From: Geodermatophilaceae bacterium URHA0031
Lineage (GTDB): Bacteria > Actinomycetota > Actinomycetes > Mycobacteriales > Geodermatophilaceae
Assembly: GCA_000620205.1 (NCBI GenBank)
Contig: JHVP01000001.1
Coordinates: 1-64,000, forward strand
Direction of reading: 5' to 3'
DNA: 64,000 bases
Part shown: positions 40,561 to 49,497 of the stretch, piece by piece
How positions within the stretch are numbered: the first letter of the stretch is position 1
Layout: each line of letters begins with the position of its first letter
Notes under the pieces: generated by a model
Told to the model about the DNA's origin: nothing
The model's database searches: none
Seen by the model: only the letters and a program-made list of their open reading frames with translations
Program-made: the position numbers and the translations under genes

Positions 40561-41712
40561 ATGACCACCGGACCCCTCGCCGGGCTGCGCGTGCTGGAGC
40601 TGACCGGCCTCGGGCCCGCCCCCTTCGCCGCGATGCTGCTGGCCGACCTCGGCGCGGACGTGCTCCGCATCGACCGCCCGGGGACCCGGCCGTCCACCGG
40701 CTCGACCGAGCACGACCTGCTCTCCCGCGGCCGCCGGTCGGTGGCGGTCGACCTCAAGCACCCGGACGGCCCGGAGCTGGTCCGCCGGCTCGCCGAACGG
40801 GCGGACGTGCTGCTCGAGGGCTTCCGCCCCGGGGTCACCGAGCGGCTGGGCATCGGGCCCGAGGACTGCCTGGCCCGCAACCCCCGGCTGGTCTACGGCC
40901 GGATGACCGGCTGGGGCCAGGAGGGCCCGCTGTCCCCGACGGCCGGGCACGACATCGGGTACATCGCCGTCACCGGCGTGCTGCACGCCATCGGGCGGGC
41001 CGGCGGCCCGCCGCAGATCCCGCTCAACCTCCTCGGTGACTTCGGCGGCGGCGGGATGTACCTGGTGGTGGGGGTCCTCGCCGCGCTGCTCGAGGCCCGG
41101 GTCAGCGGCCGGGGCCAGGTGGTCGACGCGGCGATCGTCGACGGCACCGCCCACCTGGCCACGATGGTGGTCGGCATGCTCGGCGGCGGACTGTGGCGGG
41201 ACGAGCGGGGCGTGAACCTGCTCGACTCCGGCACCCCCTGGTACGACGTCCACGAGACCGCCGACGGCCGGTACCTCGCGGTGGGCGCCCTCGAGCCGCA
41301 GTTCTACGCCGAGCTGGTCGACCGGCTGGAGCTCACCGATGCGGCCCCCGACCGGGCCGGCGCTGATCCCGAGGTGCTGCGCGGGCTGATCGGCGACGCG
41401 GTCCGCCGGCGCACCCGGGACGAGTGGGTCGAGGTCTTCGCGGGCAGCGACGCCTGCGTCGCCCCGGTGCTCTCGTTCACCGAGGCCCGCGAGCACCCGC
41501 ACCTGGCGGCCCGGCGGACCTACGTCGAGCACCACGGCGTCGTCCAGCCCGCACCGGCGCCGCGGTTCTCCCGGACGCCGGCCACGCTGGACCGGCCGCC
41601 GGCCGGGGCCGGTGCGCACACCCGGGAGGCACTCGGCGACTGGGGCATCGAGGACGTCGACGGCCTGCTCGCCGCCGGGACGGTGGCGGAGGACCCTGCT
41701 GGTCGGAGCTGA
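40561..41712 (+). CDS. CaiB/BaiF CoA-transferase family protein (alpha-methylacyl-CoA racemase-like)
   Basis: A 383-residue class III CoA-transferase-family protein. LAGLRVLELTGLGPAPFAAMLLADLGADVLRIDRPG opens it and RRSVAVDLKHPDG follows. GHDIGYIAVTGVLHAIGRAGGPP and GDFGGGGMYLVVG match alpha-methylacyl-CoA racemase more closely than formyl-CoA transferase. In racemases the catalytic pair is His and Asp at such positions; both the GHDIGY histidine and the GDFGGG aspartate are present. It probably epimerises 2-methylacyl-CoAs in branched-chain or sterol breakdown. Confidence 0.87.
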   Translation: MTTGPLAGLRVLELTGLGPAPFAAMLLADLGADVLRIDRPGTRPSTGSTEHDLLSRGRRSVAVDLKHPDGPELVRRLAERADVLLEGFRPGVTERLGIGPEDCLARNPRLVYGRMTGWGQEGPLSPTAGHDIGYIAVTGVLHAIGRAGGPPQIPLNLLGDFGGGGMYLVVGVLAALLEARVSGRGQVVDAAIVDGTAHLATMVVGMLGGGLWRDERGVNLLDSGTPWYDVHETADGRYLAVGALEPQFYAELVDRLELTDAAPDRAGADPEVLRGLIGDAVRRRTRDEWVEVFAGSDACVAPVLSFTEAREHPHLAARRTYVEHHGVVQPAPAPRFSRTPATLDRPPAGAGAHTREALGDWGIEDVDGLLAAGTVAEDPAGRS

Positions 41713-41806
41713 CCGGCGCGCGGGTCCGGTGGCTACCGTCGGGAGGGACCCGCCGACGCCGCCCGGATCACCGACGACGCCCAGCCCCCATGACGCAGGG
41801 ACCCCG

Positions 41807-43714
41807 ATGACCCCCACCGCACGATCCGGCCCGCCGCAGGACCGTCCAGCCGCACCGGCGCCGCCTCCCCCGCCGGGCTGGCGTCGCTGGCTGATCCCGA
41901 TCGGCGTGGGCATCACCGTGGTGCTGCTGCTCCTCCCGCGGATGGGCGGCGCCCCCACGCAGGTCGACTACGGGCAGCTGTCGCAGCAGGTCGCGGCCAG
42001 GCACGTGGACACGCTGGCGCTGACCGCCGACGGCGCGATCAGCGGCAGCTACCGGTCGGACTACCGCGGCGGGGAGGAGTTCACCTCGCACTACCCCACC
42101 GGCGTCCAGGGCGTCGACGAGACGTTCCTGACCCAGGTCCGGGACCCGGCCTTCGTCCCGCACTTCTCCGCGACCGGCGCGACCGGGTCGCTGCTGGGCA
42201 CGCTGCTGTCCTTCCTGCCGATCCTGCTGTTCGTCGCCTACTTCGTCTACATCGGCCGGATGGCCCGCAGGGGCGCGCTCGGGGGCGGGCTCGGCGCCAT
42301 GGGCGTCGGCAAGTCGCGGGCCAAGGTGGTCGACGCCGACCGCCCGACGACGACGTTCGCCGACGTGGCCGGCTACGACGGCGTCAAGCGCGACATCAGC
42401 GAGGTCGTGGACTTCCTGCGGTCCAACGAGAAGTACGCCGCCGCCGGCGCCATCGCACCGCGCGGCGTGCTGATGGCCGGCCCGCCCGGCACCGGCAAGA
42501 CGCTGCTGGCCCGCGCGGTGGCCGGTGAGGCGTCCGTGCCGTTCTTCTCCATCACCGGCTCCGGCTTCGTGGAGCTCTACGTCGGCGTGGGGGCCTCCCG
42601 GGTGCGCGACCTGTTCGCCGAGGCCCGCAAGCGCGCCCCCTCGATCATCTTCATCGACGAGATCGACGCGATCGGCCAGCGCCGCGGGGCCGGGCTGTCG
42701 GTCAACGACGAACGCGAGCAGACGCTGAACCAGCTGCTCGCCGAGATGGACGGCTTCGACCCGGCCACCGGCGTCGTGGTGATGGCGGCGACCAACCGGC
42801 CGGAGACGCTGGACCCGGCACTGCTGCGCCCCGGGCGCTTCGACCGGCAGGTCGTCGTGCCGCTGCCCACGCAACCCGAGCGGGCCGCCATCCTGGCCGT
42901 GCACGCCGCCGGCAAGCACCTGCGCCCGGACGTCGACCTGCAGGCGACCGCGCGGGCCACCCCGGGGTTCTCCGGCGCGGACCTGGCCAACCTGATGAAC
43001 GAGGCCGCGATCGTCGCCGTCCGCGACGACCGCAGCGAGATCACCGCCGCCGACCTCGGCCAGGCCCGCGACCGGATCCTGCTCGGCCAGCGGCAGGGCT
43101 CGAACTTCCTGCTGGAGTCGGAGAAGCGGAACGTGGCCGTGCACGAGTCCGGCCACGCCCTGGTCGCCGCGCTCTCCCCCGCGGCCGACCCGGTCGACCG
43201 GGTCACCATCCTGCCCAGCGGCATGGCGCTCGGGGTCACCGAGCAGGTGCCCGAGGAGGAGCGCCACCTCTACTCCGCGGAGCACCTGACCACCAGCCTG
43301 GCGGTGCGGCTGGGTGGCCGGGCCGCCGAGCTGGTCGTGTTCGGGCAGGGCTCGACCGGCGCCTCGAACGACCTGGCCGGCGCCACCGACCTGGCCACCC
43401 GGATGGTCCGCGAGTTCGGGCTCTCCGCCGCCCTCGGGCCGGTGGGGTACGGCAGCGACTCCCCGCAGTACCTCGGCGGCGGGTCGTCGGGGAACCGGGT
43501 CTACAGCGAGGAGACCCAGCGGGTCATCGACACCGAGGTGGCCCGGCTGCTGCGCGAGGCCGAGGAGCAGGCGGTCGCGTTGCTGCGCCGGAACCGGGGC
43601 GCCCTGGACGCACTGACGCAGCAGCTGCTGGAGCACGAGACCGTCACCGGGGACGTCGTCCGGGGCATCGCCGCGGCTGCCGGGACGGTGTCCGCGGGCA
43701 CCCCGCAGAGCTGA
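41807..43714 (+). CDS. ftsH: ATP-dependent zinc metalloprotease FtsH
   Basis: A 635-residue membrane-bound AAA+ protease. Two transmembrane segments (about residues 25-45 and 125-148) flank a short external domain. The AAA domain has Walker A GPPGTGKT, the pore loop [15 protein letters not shown] region, Walker [12 protein letters not shown] and the SRH motif [19 protein letters not shown]. The protease site is HESGH (His445). The Pro-rich N-terminus and short C-terminus resemble other actinobacterial second FtsH copies rather than the longer housekeeping protein. It degrades membrane proteins. The ATG at 41807 is preferred over upstream in-frame starts. Confidence 0.94.
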   Translation: MTPTARSGPPQDRPAAPAPPPPPGWRRWLIPIGVGITVVLLLLPRMGGAPTQVDYGQLSQQVAARHVDTLALTADGAISGSYRSDYRGGEEFTSHYPTGVQGVDETFLTQVRDPAFVPHFSATGATGSLLGTLLSFLPILLFVAYFVYIGRMARRGALGGGLGAMGVGKSRAKVVDADRPTTTFADVAGYDGVKRDISEVVDFLRSNEKYAAAGAIAPRGVLMAGPPGTGKTLLARAVAGEASVPFFSITGSGFVELYVGVGASRVRDLFAEARKRAPSIIFIDEIDAIGQRRGAGLSVNDEREQTLNQLLAEMDGFDPATGVVVMAATNRPETLDPALLRPGRFDRQVVVPLPTQPERAAILAVHAAGKHLRPDVDLQATARATPGFSGADLANLMNEAAIVAVRDDRSEITAADLGQARDRILLGQRQGSNFLLESEKRNVAVHESGHALVAALSPAADPVDRVTILPSGMALGVTEQVPEEERHLYSAEHLTTSLAVRLGGRAAELVVFGQGSTGASNDLAGATDLATRMVREFGLSAALGPVGYGSDSPQYLGGGSSGNRVYSEETQRVIDTEVARLLREAEEQAVALLRRNRGALDALTQQLLEHETVTGDVVRGIAAAAGTVSAGTPQS

Positions 43715-43762
43715 TCCGGGCGGTGGAGCAGCCCGCCGTCACCCACCCGTGGCGCCCTACCG

Positions 43763-43780
43763 GTCACCGCACCTGGTGAC
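43763..43780. terminator. Small stem-loop after ftsH
   Basis: GTCACC (43763-43768) and GGTGAC (43775-43780) form a 6-bp stem with a 6-base loop, about 50 bases after the ftsH stop and followed by AAACGACAGC. It may end ftsH transcription. No other element is clear in the gap up to the globin gene at 43889. Confidence 0.3.
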
Positions 43781-43888
43781 AAACGACAGCGGTTCCCGAT
43801 AGGTTCAGCAGAGGGAACACACTGGTCGTGGGCACACCCAGGATGTCCGTTGCCGATCGCAGGTGTCCTTCCACGGGGGTGGGAACTG

Positions 43889-44266
43889 ATGTCGCTCTAC
43901 GAACGTCTCGGCCAGGACGTCGGGATCCGCACCGCAGTCGACGACTTCTACACACGGCTGGTCGCCGACCCGCAGGTGGCCCACTTCTTCGAGGGCATCG
44001 ACCTGCCCCGGCTGCGGCGGCACCAGACGGCCCTGCTGTCCCAGGTCACCGGGGGCCCGGTCGAGTACTCCGGCCGCGAGCTCGCCGCTGGGCACGCCGG
44101 GCTGGGCATCACCGACGCGGACTTCGACCGCGTGGTCGGCCACCTGGTCGCGACCCTCACCGACCTCGGCGTCGCCGAGGACGACATCGGTGCGGTGGGC
44201 GCGGCGCTGGGGGCGCACCGGGGCGAGATCGTCACCGCCGCCGAACGCGCCGAACGCGCTGGCTGA
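43889..44266 (+). CDS. Truncated hemoglobin, group I (trHbN-like)
   Basis: A 125-residue 2-on-2 globin. SLYERLGQDVGIRTAVDDFYTRLVADP holds the N-terminal A/B helices with the B10 tyrosine, LSQVTGGPVEYSGREL is typical of group I, and LAAGHAGLGITDADF holds the proximal F8 histidine. Such proteins dioxygenate nitric oxide to nitrate or bind O2. ATG 43889 is chosen over an upstream start because it fits the family. It is the first of three same-strand genes, followed 27 bases later by a flavohemoglobin-like gene that could reduce it. Confidence 0.93.
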   Translation: MSLYERLGQDVGIRTAVDDFYTRLVADPQVAHFFEGIDLPRLRRHQTALLSQVTGGPVEYSGRELAAGHAGLGITDADFDRVVGHLVATLTDLGVAEDDIGAVGAALGAHRGEIVTAAERAERAG

Positions 44267-44293
44267 GCCGGCAGGGAGACGAGGAGGGCGCAC

Positions 44294-45433
44294 GTGGACA
44301 TCCCGGCGATGCGGGCCAGCTTCAGCAAGGCCGCCGCTCACGGCGACCAGGTGCCGCTGTGGTTCTACTCGCACCTGTTCCTGACCCACCCGGAGACCCG
44401 GGACATGTTCCCGGTGTCGATGGCCCACCAGCGGGACCGCCTCTTCGCCGCCCTGGGCGAGGTCATGGCGCGGGTCGACGACCTGGACGCGCTCGTGCCG
44501 ATCCTGCAGCAGCTGGGCCGGGACCACCGCAAGTTCGGCGCCCTCGCCGCGCACTACCCGGCGGTCGGGGCGAGCCTGCTCGCCACCCTGGAGCACTTCG
44601 ACGACGACTGGGACGACGAGCTCGCCGCGTCCTGGACCGAGGCCTACGGCGTCATCGCCGACGTGATGATCGGCGCGGCCGACGCGGACGCGGACTCCCC
44701 GCCGTGGTGGGACGGTGAGGTGGTCGGGCACGACCGGCGCACCGTCGACGTCGCCGTGCTCACCGTGCGGACGGCGACGCCGCTGGCCTGGCTGCCCGGC
44801 CAGGCGGTCTCGGTGGAGAGCGAGCTGCGCCCGCGGTTGTGGCGCTGGTACTCCCCGGCGAACGCGCCCCGGCCGGACGGCACGCTCGAGCTGCACGTCA
44901 AGGCCCGGGACGGCGGACCGGTGAGCAGTGCGCTGGTCCGGCTGGCCCGGGTGGGCGACGCGGTCCGGCTGGGCCCGCCGGTCGGCCACCTCGCGCTGGA
45001 CACCGACTCCGACCGGGACCTGCTGCTGGTCGCCGGCGGCACGGGCCTGGCACCGATGAAGGCGCTCGTCGACCAGGTGGCCCGGCAGGGCCCGCCGCGG
45101 CGGGTCGACCTGTTCGTCGGCGCGCGCACCGAGGACGGCTTCTACGACCGGGCCGACCTCCGCCGGCTCGAGCAGGAGCACCCCTGGCTGACGGTCACCT
45201 GCGCCGTCTCCCAGGAGAAGGGCTCGACCCTGGAGCACGGTGACATCGCCGACGTCGTCCTCCGGCACGGTCCGTGGACCAGCCGGGACGCCTACGTGGC
45301 GGGCAACCCGGTGACGGTCGAGGACACCGTCGTCCGGCTCCACCAGCACGGCGTGCCGATGGCACGCATCCGCACCGAGGTGTTCGCACCCAGCCGACCG
45401 AGCCCGACCGTTGACGGGAAGGTGACCGAATGA
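44294..45433 (+). CDS. Flavohemoglobin-like globin/reductase fusion
   Basis: A 379-residue fusion. Residues 1-130 are a globin with B10-type WFYSHLFLTHPETRDMFP and the proximal histidine in LGRDHRKFGALAAHYP. Residues 140-235 are an FAD domain with LPGQAVSVE and RLWRWYSPAN. Residues 235-370 are an NAD domain with LLLVAGGTGLAPMKAL and AYVAGNPVTVEDTV. The FAD and NAD motifs depart from classical Hmp, suggesting the actinobacterial type II class. It may oxidise D-lactate or detoxify NO. GTG 44294 has GAGGAGG upstream, and its stop overlaps the DivIVA-domain gene. Confidence 0.88.
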   Translation: MDIPAMRASFSKAAAHGDQVPLWFYSHLFLTHPETRDMFPVSMAHQRDRLFAALGEVMARVDDLDALVPILQQLGRDHRKFGALAAHYPAVGASLLATLEHFDDDWDDELAASWTEAYGVIADVMIGAADADADSPPWWDGEVVGHDRRTVDVAVLTVRTATPLAWLPGQAVSVESELRPRLWRWYSPANAPRPDGTLELHVKARDGGPVSSALVRLARVGDAVRLGPPVGHLALDTDSDRDLLLVAGGTGLAPMKALVDQVARQGPPRRVDLFVGARTEDGFYDRADLRRLEQEHPWLTVTCAVSQEKGSTLEHGDIADVVLRHGPWTSRDAYVAGNPVTVEDTVVRLHQHGVPMARIRTEVFAPSRPSPTVDGKVTE

Positions 45434-46158
45434 CCACCAGCACCACGGGCCACGGGCGCGAGATGGGCCCGCCCACCGCCGACGACCTCCGCGCCGTGCA
45501 CTTCACCCCGGCGAGCATGCTGCACCCCGGCTACACCGACCGCGAGGTCGACTCCTTCGTCGCCCGGGCCGCCGACGAGCTGGCCCGGCTCACCGACGAG
45601 AACGCGCAGCTCCGGGAGGAGGTGCAGGCCCTCCGGCAGCAGCTGGACGCCGTGTCCGCGCGCCCCTCCCCCAGCGACCAGGCCGTCGGCATCCTGGCCA
45701 CCGCGCAGCTGACCGCCGACCAGTACGTGGCCGAGGCCGAGGACTTCAGCCGGCAGATGACCAGCGAGGCCCGCGCCCAGTACGAGGAGCAGCTGACCGA
45801 GGCCCGGGAGCGCGCCGGGGCGATCGTGCAGGCGGCCGCCGAGGCCCGCGCGGCGATCGTGGCCTCGGGGAACGGTGCGGTCGGCGACACCCCCGGCACC
45901 CAGGAGCTGCAGGACCAGATCGCCTACCTCAAGGCCTTCGGCCAGGCCACCCGGGTGCAGCTGCGCTCCTACCTGGAGGCGCTGCTGGCCGACGTGGAGA
46001 TCGAGTGGGGCAGGGCGCACCCGGCGGTCGTCCCACCGGCGCTGACGGCCGACCGCGAGCAGCGCGGGGCCACCGCGGTGGGTCCCGCGGCCGACGACCC
46101 GGACCGCGACGGTGCCGTGGCCGCCGGCCCCGTGCCGGCCACCCGGTCGCCGTACTGA
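45430..46158 (+). CDS. DivIVA-domain coiled-coil protein
   Basis: A 242-residue protein. The N-terminal DivIVA-like module includes LRAVHFTPASMLHPGYTDREVDSFVARAADELARL. A long coiled coil (about residues 50-175) follows, and the C-terminal 60 residues are disordered. DivIVA proteins mark curved membrane and organise polar growth. The ATG overlaps the flavohemoglobin stop (ATGA), an unexpected coupling of a gas-binding redox enzyme to a cytoskeletal-type protein. Confidence 0.78.
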   Translation: MTTSTTGHGREMGPPTADDLRAVHFTPASMLHPGYTDREVDSFVARAADELARLTDENAQLREEVQALRQQLDAVSARPSPSDQAVGILATAQLTADQYVAEAEDFSRQMTSEARAQYEEQLTEARERAGAIVQAAAEARAAIVASGNGAVGDTPGTQELQDQIAYLKAFGQATRVQLRSYLEALLADVEIEWGRAHPAVVPPALTADREQRGATAVGPAADDPDRDGAVAAGPVPATRSPY

Positions 46159-46189
46159 CGGCTGACCGGGTGGCCGCACGGGTCAGCCG
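46159..46189. terminator. 9-bp perfect stem-loop between two convergent DivIVA-like genes
   Basis: CGGCTGACC (46159-46167) pairs perfectly with GGTCAGCCG (46181-46189) across a 13-base loop. The right arm covers the stop codon of the minus-strand gene at 46183. It is a likely bidirectional terminator, although no T run is present. Confidence 0.6.
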
Positions 46190-47100
46190 GCCGGGGTGCG
46201 GTCCCGCGGCTGGGGGGCCACCACGTTGGGCGGCTCGGCCGGGATGCTCGCCGCCAGGGTCGCCAGCGCGTCGCTGATCCGACCGGTGAGCAGCTGGAGC
46301 GACTCGGTGGCGCGGTCCCGCTGGGCGTGCAGCTGCTCGATCTCCCGCCGGGCCGCGGCCACCACCTCCGCGGCCGCCGCCATCTCCTGCTCCTGCTGCC
46401 GGCGGGCCTTCTCCTCGGCCGCCGCACGCCCCGCGGCGGCCTCCTCCTCCAGCAGCCGGCGCTCCTGCGCCGCTTCCGCCGCCAGCCGCTGCTGCTCGCG
46501 CAGCGCGGCCGCCCGCAGCTCCCCGGCCTCGGCCCGCGCCGTCGCCAGCTCGTCCGCGGCCTCGGCTCGGATCGCCGTCGCCCGGTCCCGCTCGGCCGTT
46601 GCGGCGTCCTCGGCCTCCCGGGCGTGCTGCATCATCGCCGCCGACCACGTCCGCGCGGCGGTCACCAGCCCGTCGGCCTCGGCGGCGCCGGCGGCCCGGA
46701 TCTCCGCCGCCTCGTCGGCGGCGAGCTCCAGGATGTGCGCGACCCGTTCGGAGAACAGCCGGGCCTCCCGGCTCCCGGCGGACCGGGACAGCTCCTGCCG
46801 GGCCCGGTCCAGCTCGGTCGAGACGGCGGCGAAGCGGGCCGCCATCTCGTCGGCGGACCGGCGGGCCGCGCGGAGCTCCCGCTCGGCCCAGGTGACGTAG
46901 CTGTCGACCTGGGAGCGTTCGTAGCCGCGGACGGCGCCGCGGAAGACGGGCAGGAACTCCAGCACGCTGTCCAGGTCGCCCTTGAGGTTCGGTCTGCGCG
47001 GTTCGGGGACCGCGGAGGGTCCGGCGTCGGCCGCCGGCACGAGGGTGAGCGGCTCGGTCGTCGGGGTCTCAGGGGTCTGGGGTCCAGCGGTCTGGGGCAT
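46183..47100 (-). CDS. Coiled-coil protein with DivIVA-like N-terminus
   Basis: A 305-residue protein. After about 45 disordered residues, FLPVFRGAVRGYERSQVDSYVTWAERELRAAR matches the membrane-targeting segment of DivIVA/Wag31-like proteins. From about residue 75 to 285 the sequence is an almost unbroken Ala/Glu/Arg-rich coiled coil. ATG 47100 has GGGAGGA upstream. It converges on the other DivIVA-domain gene, and the two could form a hetero-oligomer. It follows a K+ channel gene's opposite end by about 130 bases. Confidence 0.72.
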   Translation of the reverse strand: MPQTAGPQTPETPTTEPLTLVPAADAGPSAVPEPRRPNLKGDLDSVLEFLPVFRGAVRGYERSQVDSYVTWAERELRAARRSADEMAARFAAVSTELDRARQELSRSAGSREARLFSERVAHILELAADEAAEIRAAGAAEADGLVTAARTWSAAMMQHAREAEDAATAERDRATAIRAEAADELATARAEAGELRAAALREQQRLAAEAAQERRLLEEEAAAGRAAAEEKARRQQEQEMAAAAEVVAAARREIEQLHAQRDRATESLQLLTGRISDALATLAASIPAEPPNVVAPQPRDRTPAG

Positions 47101-47234
47101 GGGTCCTCCCGCATCCGGTCCTGCCGGGTGGCGCCGTCCGTGGCGTCCCCGCCATGGTGGGGGCCGGGTGGTGACCGGGAGAACAGGTCATCGGAGTGCC
47201 GTGAGCGAAACGTGACCTGCCGGAACAGGCGCGC

Positions 47235-49046
47235 TCAGCCCGCCGTCGGCCGGTACCCGGTGAGCCGGCGCCAGAGCCAGCCCGAGGGCACCTGGCGGCC
47301 GGTGACCAGGTAGGCGGGGACGGAGTCGACCATCAACGTCTTCTCCAGCGCGCGGCGGGAGACCGGGCGCCCGGCCAGCAGCAGCTCGTCGTCGGCGCGC
47401 AGCACGAACCCGTCGTCGGGGGCCAGCACGCTCTGCCCGTCGCGGAGCAGCAGCACCGGCACGACCGGCAGCCGCTGGTCGCGGTCGTCGGGGCTGCGCA
47501 GCAGGTCGCCCAGCGCCAGGGAACCCTCGGCCAGCCACGGCCCCAGGGACGGCGCCTCGGTGCTGTTGAGCCGGACCTTGAACAGCGCCCCGAGCCGGTC
47601 GCCGCACTCGCCGCTCAACCGGTCGATGAGGCCGGCGGCCCACTCGTCGTCCTGGCCGGCGAGCTCGCGGACGAAGCGCCAGAGCAGCGGGGTGCTCAGC
47701 CGGGCGTAGACCTCGTGCGCGATGACCTCGGTGGGGACCAGGAGCGCGTCGACGTCCATGGCGGCGAACAGCGCCGCGCTGGTCGGCTGGTTCTGCCGGG
47801 CGGCGACGAACAGGTCCGGGTTGACCCGGCGGGCCGCGGCCACCAGCGACAGGTTGGTGGTGTCGTTGTCCGTCCCGGCGACGAACCCCACGGCCCCGGG
47901 CAGGTCGGACGCGGCCATCACGTCGGGGTCGGACTCGTCGCCGACGACCAGGTGCAGCAGCGGGTCGGGCTCGGGGTCCTCCCCCGGCCGGGGCTCGATG
48001 ACGGTGACCTCCAGCCCCTCGGCGCGCAGATCGGCGGCGAAGTGCCGGCCGAAGCGGCCGTAGCCGCAGACCACCCACCGGCCCGGTGCCGGCGCGGAGC
48101 GTCGTGGTGGCAGGTCGGCCCCGGGCCCGCTCTCCAGCCAGGTCATCAGCTGGTAGGCCGCCGGTGAGTGCAGCGCCAGCCGCAGGTGGTCGCCGAACCG
48201 GTCGAAGGGGTTGATCACCGTCGGGGTGCCGAACGCGCTCATCCGCTCGGCCACCACGGCCGAGGTGGTCCGGGTGACCACGGTGAGCTCCGGTCGCAGC
48301 AGCGCCGCGGTCATGGTGACGGCGAGGTTCGCCTCGTCGTCGTCGGTCAGCGCGAGCACGGCCTCGCAGCACGGGTGGGTCAGCCCGGCCACCCGCAGGT
48401 CGTGCGGGTTGCGCGCGTCGCCGGCCAGGCCGGGCACGTCGGCGCGGAGGGTGTCCAGCTCCAGGGCGTCGATCCGGGCGTCGGAGACGTCGACGACGGT
48501 GAACCGGCGGCCCAGCTCGTCGAAGGAGCGGCCGAGCAGCTCACCGGTCTGCCCGTAGCCGACGATCAGCAGGAACGGCTCGCGCAGCCGGGAGACCTTG
48601 CGGCTGAAGTGCTGCAGCGCCAGCGCCGCCCGGAACGCCCGGTCCTGCAGCAGGGACAGCAGCGCGCTGATCGCGTACGCCCAGCCGATGACCGACAGGT
48701 AGATCGTGCCGGTCACCCACAGCCGCTGCGCCGCCGTGAACGGGTAGGGCAGCTCGCCGAAGCCGATCGTCGTGGCGGTGTAGCTCATGACGTAGAAGGA
48801 GTCGAAGATGCTCAGCCGGTACGGCCGGCCGGCGTCGTCGACCCCGGTGATCAGGCTCAGGCCCAGCACGCTCACCGCGAAGATGAGGATCAGCGTGATC
48901 AGCGGGGCCCGCATCCGCCGCAGCACCAGGAAGATCGGCGCCGAGGCCTGCACCCCCGACACCACCCCGGCGGGGACCGGCCGCTTGCCCGGCAGCTGCC
49001 GCTCGCCCATGGCCGGCCGGCGGCCGTCGCCGGAGGAGCTGGTCAC
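47235..49046 (-). CDS. Potassium channel protein with two RCK (TrkA-N) modules
   Basis: A 603-residue protein. Two membrane helices (about residues 48-70 and 110-132) flank a pore loop with selectivity filter TATTIGFGE. Two RCK modules follow: the first begins LLIVGYGQTGELLGRSFDELG near residue 158, the second GRWVVCGYGRFGRHFAADL near residue 325. TrkA-C-like regions (VPVLLLRDGQSVLAPDDGFVL) close the protein. It is a ligand-gated K+ channel of the MthK/Kch kind with the RCK pair in one chain. The GFG filter replaces the usual GYG. GTG 49046 is the longest start; an ATG at 49010 is possible. Confidence 0.88.
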   Translation of the reverse strand: MTSSSGDGRRPAMGERQLPGKRPVPAGVVSGVQASAPIFLVLRRMRAPLITLILIFAVSVLGLSLITGVDDAGRPYRLSIFDSFYVMSYTATTIGFGELPYPFTAAQRLWVTGTIYLSVIGWAYAISALLSLLQDRAFRAALALQHFSRKVSRLREPFLLIVGYGQTGELLGRSFDELGRRFTVVDVSDARIDALELDTLRADVPGLAGDARNPHDLRVAGLTHPCCEAVLALTDDDEANLAVTMTAALLRPELTVVTRTTSAVVAERMSAFGTPTVINPFDRFGDHLRLALHSPAAYQLMTWLESGPGADLPPRRSAPAPGRWVVCGYGRFGRHFAADLRAEGLEVTVIEPRPGEDPEPDPLLHLVVGDESDPDVMAASDLPGAVGFVAGTDNDTTNLSLVAAARRVNPDLFVAARQNQPTSAALFAAMDVDALLVPTEVIAHEVYARLSTPLLWRFVRELAGQDDEWAAGLIDRLSGECGDRLGALFKVRLNSTEAPSLGPWLAEGSLALGDLLRSPDDRDQRLPVVPVLLLRDGQSVLAPDDGFVLRADDELLLAGRPVSRRALEKTLMVDSVPAYLVTGRQVPSGWLWRRLTGYRPTAG

Positions 49047-49058
49047 CGGGGTCCGCCC

Positions 49059-49445
49059 TCAGGAACGACGGAACGAGCTGGTCTCGATGACCAGCAGCAT
49101 GAGCGAGACGACGTTGGCCAGCAGCGCCCCGCCGGACAGCGACACGATGCTCGCGGTCGCCTTGTCGGTGAGCCCCGCGCTGGACACGTGGGCGGCGAAC
49201 ACCCAGAACACCGTCGCGGCGATCAGCTGCAGGTCCGCGACCAGGCTGGTGGCCAGGTGCACCGCGCCGATCTGGGTGCGGTCACCGAACTTGAGCACCG
49301 TGGCGATCAGGTTGACCACCACCGCGGCGAACAGCTCGTACTCGTTGTGCAACTGCGCATCGGCGATGTCACCGATGAAGAAGCCGAAGTTCAGCGTGGC
49401 GGCGAGCGTCACGAAGAACCCGAAGACCACCTTCTCGAGGTTCAC
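49059..49445 (-). CDS. DUF6394 family membrane protein
   Basis: A 128-residue protein with three to four hydrophobic helices. NLEKVVFGFFVTLAATLNFG and VVVNLIATVLKFGDRTQIGA match the uncharacterised DUF6394 family as I recall it. It is encoded 12 bases upstream of the K+ channel gene on the same strand, so the two are probably co-transcribed and the protein may assist or regulate the channel. The function is unknown. Confidence 0.8.
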   Translation of the reverse strand: MNLEKVVFGFFVTLAATLNFGFFIGDIADAQLHNEYELFAAVVVNLIATVLKFGDRTQIGAVHLATSLVADLQLIAATVFWVFAAHVSSAGLTDKATASIVSLSGGALLANVVSLMLLVIETSSFRRS

Positions 49446-49497
49446 CCGGCCCCCCGGCTGCCGCAGTCGATCACCGTCGGACCCTAACGCCCGGTGC

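Noticed and set aside
38317-41712. 1131-codon plus-strand frame running through the TetR and MFS region into the CoA-transferase gene
   Set aside because: Only the part from 40561 matches a protein family; upstream it is antisense to the TetR gene and out of frame with the MFS gene.
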